NCBI GenBank assembly: GCA_945834545.1
Contig: CAMAHO010000003.1
Coordinates: forward strand, 1-36,320
Direction: 5' to 3'
DNA: 36,320 nt
DNA from: an uncultured Lachnospiraceae bacterium
GTDB lineage: Bacteria > Bacillota > Clostridia > Lachnospirales > Lachnospiraceae
Positions 34,335 through 36,320 of the stretch are shown here, piece by piece. The translations under genes and the position numbers were made by a program. The notes under the pieces were generated by a model. That model ran no database searches and was not told the origin of the DNA. It saw only the letters and a program-made list of their open reading frames with translations. Every line of letters starts with the position of its first letter. Position 1 is the stretch's first letter.

Positions 34335-36071
34335 ATGATGAGATCATTATTTTCTGGTGTGGCAGGTCTTAAGACACATCAGACCAAGATGGATGTAATC
34401 GGTAACAATATTGCCAACGTAAATACGGTGGCTTACAAGTCAAGCTCCATTACCTTCAGCGAGCTTATGAGCCAGACAACGCAGAAGGCAAGCGGCCCCA
34501 ATGCCACCACCGGTACCGGTGGTACCAATGCAAGACAGATTGGCTTGGGCGTAAGAACCGGAGCAATCAATGTGGACATTACCTCCCAGGGTGCAAGCCA
34601 GTCTACGGGAAATCCCTTTGATATTATGATTACCGGAGAAAACTTCTTTGTTGTCAGCAACGGTACGGACAATTTCTTTACCAGAGATGGCTCCTTCTAT
34701 GTGGACGGAGCAGGCAACCTGGCTATGACCAGCACCGGTTACAATGTTATGGGCTGGGGCGTAGACCCGGAGACCATGGATATCAAGAGAGATTCTGTAA
34801 CGGCCCTTCGTATTATGAGCAGCGCCAATATGACCTATCCGCCGGAGGCTACCTCAAAGGCCTATGTAGCCGGCATTCTTGATAAGAATGATAAGAATGT
34901 AGTCAGCGCTAACGGCAAGGCAATCAATTTGAACTTCTATGATTCCCTTGGTTATAGCTATACAGCAAAATTAATCTTCAAGCAGTCCCAGAACCCCAGT
35001 GAATACAGTGTGGAGTTAGAGAAGATCCTGGATTCTACCGGTCAGGAGATTGATACAACAGGGGTAACCTTTGGTGCTACTACCCTGCAGGAAAAGAAAA
35101 CAGCATTTAATTTTGATAATGACAGCTACAAATGGGTTGGTTCAGAATTGCGTGATATTAATGATAATGTTTTAGTTAATGTAAATCAATTAGTAGATGG
35201 AACACCTGGAGAGTTTAAGGGAAAGGATGAGCTTACTAGTGTTCCCAAACCGGGCTCCAATCCGGCTGAGTATTATACCGTAGGAGAATCTATGGATATG
35301 ATTGCCGCAGCATATGGCTTTGAAGGCTCTACAGAGGAGTTTTTCAATCTGTATTTTGTGACAGATGCAAATACGGTGCCGGTTACCAGACAAACGGTAC
35401 AGCAGATTTTACAGGCAAATACATTTCCAAATCTTTTGACGGCAGATACAACTGCCGGCTTTGAGGCAGACGGACGCTTCTTCACCGGTGGAAATGTGGC
35501 CTTTGACCCTGACAACGGTGAGTTTGCAGGAATGGGAGGCAATGCTACCAATTCCACATTGACCTTAAGCTTCAATGGTTTGCCAGAGTTTGGTAATTTC
35601 TCGGATATTGAAATTGATTTCTCGGAATGCTCCATGTTCGATAACAAGGGAACATCTACCTTAGGAGCTACCAGCGGTGACTTTGACGGCATCGGGGCAG
35701 GACGTCGTCTGGGCGATATGATTGGTGTTTCCGTACAGAAGAACGGTATGATTTATGCAAGCTATGACAATGGTATGACAAAGCTGTTGGGTCAGCTTGC
35801 GACAGCTAATTTTGCCAATGCCTCTGGTCTGGAGAAGGCAGGAGATAATCTCTATTCTGCCACCCTAAACTCCGGAGAATTCGATGGGATTGGTGTGGAT
35901 GTTACAGCCAATGGTGGATACATGTCTACGGGTCAGCTGGAAATGAGTAATGTTGACTTATCAGCAGAGTTTACTGAAATGATTACTACCCAGCGAGGCT
36001 TCCAGGCCAACAGCCGTATTATCACAGTATCTGATACCTTGCTTGAGGAGCTGACCAATTTGAAGAGATAA
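34335..36071 (+). CDS. flgE: Flagellar hook protein FlgE
   Basis: Major hook subunit; 578 aa, longer than enteric FlgE (~400) because of an expanded middle. The N-terminal rod/hook signature is SLFSGVAGLKTHQTKMDVIGNNIANVNTVAYK. The C-terminal domain is intact, with STGQLEMSNVDLSAEFTEMITTQRGFQANSRIITV. Two adjacent Met codons open the frame; AGGAGG at about 34319-34324 favours ATG 34335. Bases ~35095-35250 are visibly more AT-rich with different codon choice (residues ~254-305), suggesting a variable surface loop that has been exchanged. A perfect 18-bp palindrome (34506-34523) encodes the Gly/Thr stretch near the N-terminus. Confidence 0.96.
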   Translation: MMRSLFSGVAGLKTHQTKMDVIGNNIANVNTVAYKSSSITFSELMSQTTQKASGPNATTGTGGTNARQIGLGVRTGAINVDITSQGASQSTGNPFDIMITGENFFVVSNGTDNFFTRDGSFYVDGAGNLAMTSTGYNVMGWGVDPETMDIKRDSVTALRIMSSANMTYPPEATSKAYVAGILDKNDKNVVSANGKAINLNFYDSLGYSYTAKLIFKQSQNPSEYSVELEKILDSTGQEIDTTGVTFGATTLQEKKTAFNFDNDSYKWVGSELRDINDNVLVNVNQLVDGTPGEFKGKDELTSVPKPGSNPAEYYTVGESMDMIAAAYGFEGSTEEFFNLYFVTDANTVPVTRQTVQQILQANTFPNLLTADTTAGFEADGRFFTGGNVAFDPDNGEFAGMGGNATNSTLTLSFNGLPEFGNFSDIEIDFSECSMFDNKGTSTLGATSGDFDGIGAGRRLGDMIGVSVQKNGMIYASYDNGMTKLLGQLATANFANASGLEKAGDNLYSATLNSGEFDGIGVDVTANGGYMSTGQLEMSNVDLSAEFTEMITTQRGFQANSRIITVSDTLLEELTNLKR

Positions 36072-36097
36072 TAAGAATGGAATAGTAAGGCGATCCT

Positions 36098-36135
36098 AAG
36101 GGACGGAGCAATCCGTCCCTTGTATGTCTTTTTAG
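36098..36135 (+). terminator. Hairpin between flgE and flbD (partial terminator or processing site)
   Basis: AAGGGACGGA and TCCGTCCCTT form a perfect 10-bp stem with a GCAA tetraloop (36098-36121). The T5 run lies 8 nt further on, and TGTCTTTTTAGACA adds a second small hairpin. As flbD continues the operon, this may dampen read-through after the abundant hook message. Confidence 0.7.
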
Positions 36136-36160
36136 ACAATGATAAGGGAGGAAATGGAAA

Positions 36161-36320
36161 TTGGTTGAGGTGACAAAACTAAATGGGGTTAAGATACTGG
36201 TAAATCCCTCTCTTTTTGAGGTGGTAGAGGAAACACCGGATACAGTCATCACTCTGACAACCGGCAAAAAAATAATTGTAAAAGAAAGTAGACAAGAGAT
36301 AAAAAATCTTGTAAAATTGT
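36161..36320 (+). CDS. flbD: Flagellar protein FlbD, 3'-truncated by the window edge, UUG start
   Basis: Small (usually ~65-75 aa) protein encoded after flgE in Firmicutes and spirochetes; the Bacillus member (SwrD/YlzI) affects motor power. The visible 53 residues begin (M)VEVTKLNGVKILVNPSLFEVVEETPD and continue TVITLTTGKKIIVKES, an excellent family match. The ATG at 36154 in another frame stops at once, so TTG 36161 with GGGAGG at 36146-36151 is the start. The C-terminus lies beyond the window. Confidence 0.92.
   Translation, partial: MVEVTKLNGVKILVNPSLFEVVEETPDTVITLTTGKKIIVKESRQEIKNLVKL

Overview
The window looks like chromosomal DNA from a flagellated, endospore-forming, low-to-mid-GC Gram-positive bacterium of class Clostridia, most likely a Lachnospiraceae-type organism. 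This rests on gene content and gene order only: a PolC-type replicase, CodY, SpoIIP, a SigK-type sigma factor, the MEP-pathway enzyme IspG and a Bacillus/Clostridium-style flg/fli operon. No species can be named from the sequence. All protein-coding genes found are on the + strand.

Layout. (1) 1-2817: glycolytic block gap (3' part)-pgk-tpiA, closed by a hairpin terminator. (2) 2933-4934: a two-gene module (double zinc-ribbon membrane protein plus TPM-domain membrane protein) bracketed by two copies of a short GGGGACAGGTCCAT-type repeat; the first copy appears to supply the -35 box of the module's promoter. (3) 4956-9606: rpsT, spoIIP, lepA, hemW, an order like the Bacillus rpsT-gpr-spoIIP-lepA-hemW region but without gpr. 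(4) 9755-11614: an uninterrupted sigK-like gene with no pro-sequence, then an HD-GYP-derived protein that has lost the GYP signature. (5) 11835-14518: comM and dprA, preceded by a structured 220-bp leader. (6) 14612-20167: ispG-polC. (7) 20168-20725: a 164-bp multi-hairpin inverted-repeat element, tRNA-Glu(CUC) and a terminator. (8) 20726-23651: topA and codY. (9) 23845-36320: the flagellar operon flgB-flgC-fliE-fliF-fliG-fliH-fliI-fliJ-motE(ylxF)-fliK-flgD-(TIGR02530 family)-flgE-flbD, running off the right end.

How it works together. The right third builds the flagellar export apparatus, basal body and hook: rod proteins, MS ring, switch protein, export ATPase with its regulators, hook-length ruler, hook cap and hook. 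CodY, a GTP/branched-chain-amino-acid sensor, sits immediately upstream, as in Bacillus subtilis (dprA-topA-...-codY-flgB), but trmFO, xerC and hslVU are absent and ispG-polC lies between dprA and topA. A vegetative-type promoter precedes flgB and a good sigma-D-type promoter lies inside the operon before fliK, suggesting staged expression. The left half is housekeeping with sporulation genes embedded.

The least conventional items are the multi-hairpin element at 20214-20377, the repeat-bracketed zinc-ribbon/TPM pair, the FlgD C-terminal extension resembling Gram-positive surface-protein modules, the internal sigma-D-type promoter, and competing hairpin arms between codY and flgB. I found no CRISPR array, prophage, transposase gene or rRNA.
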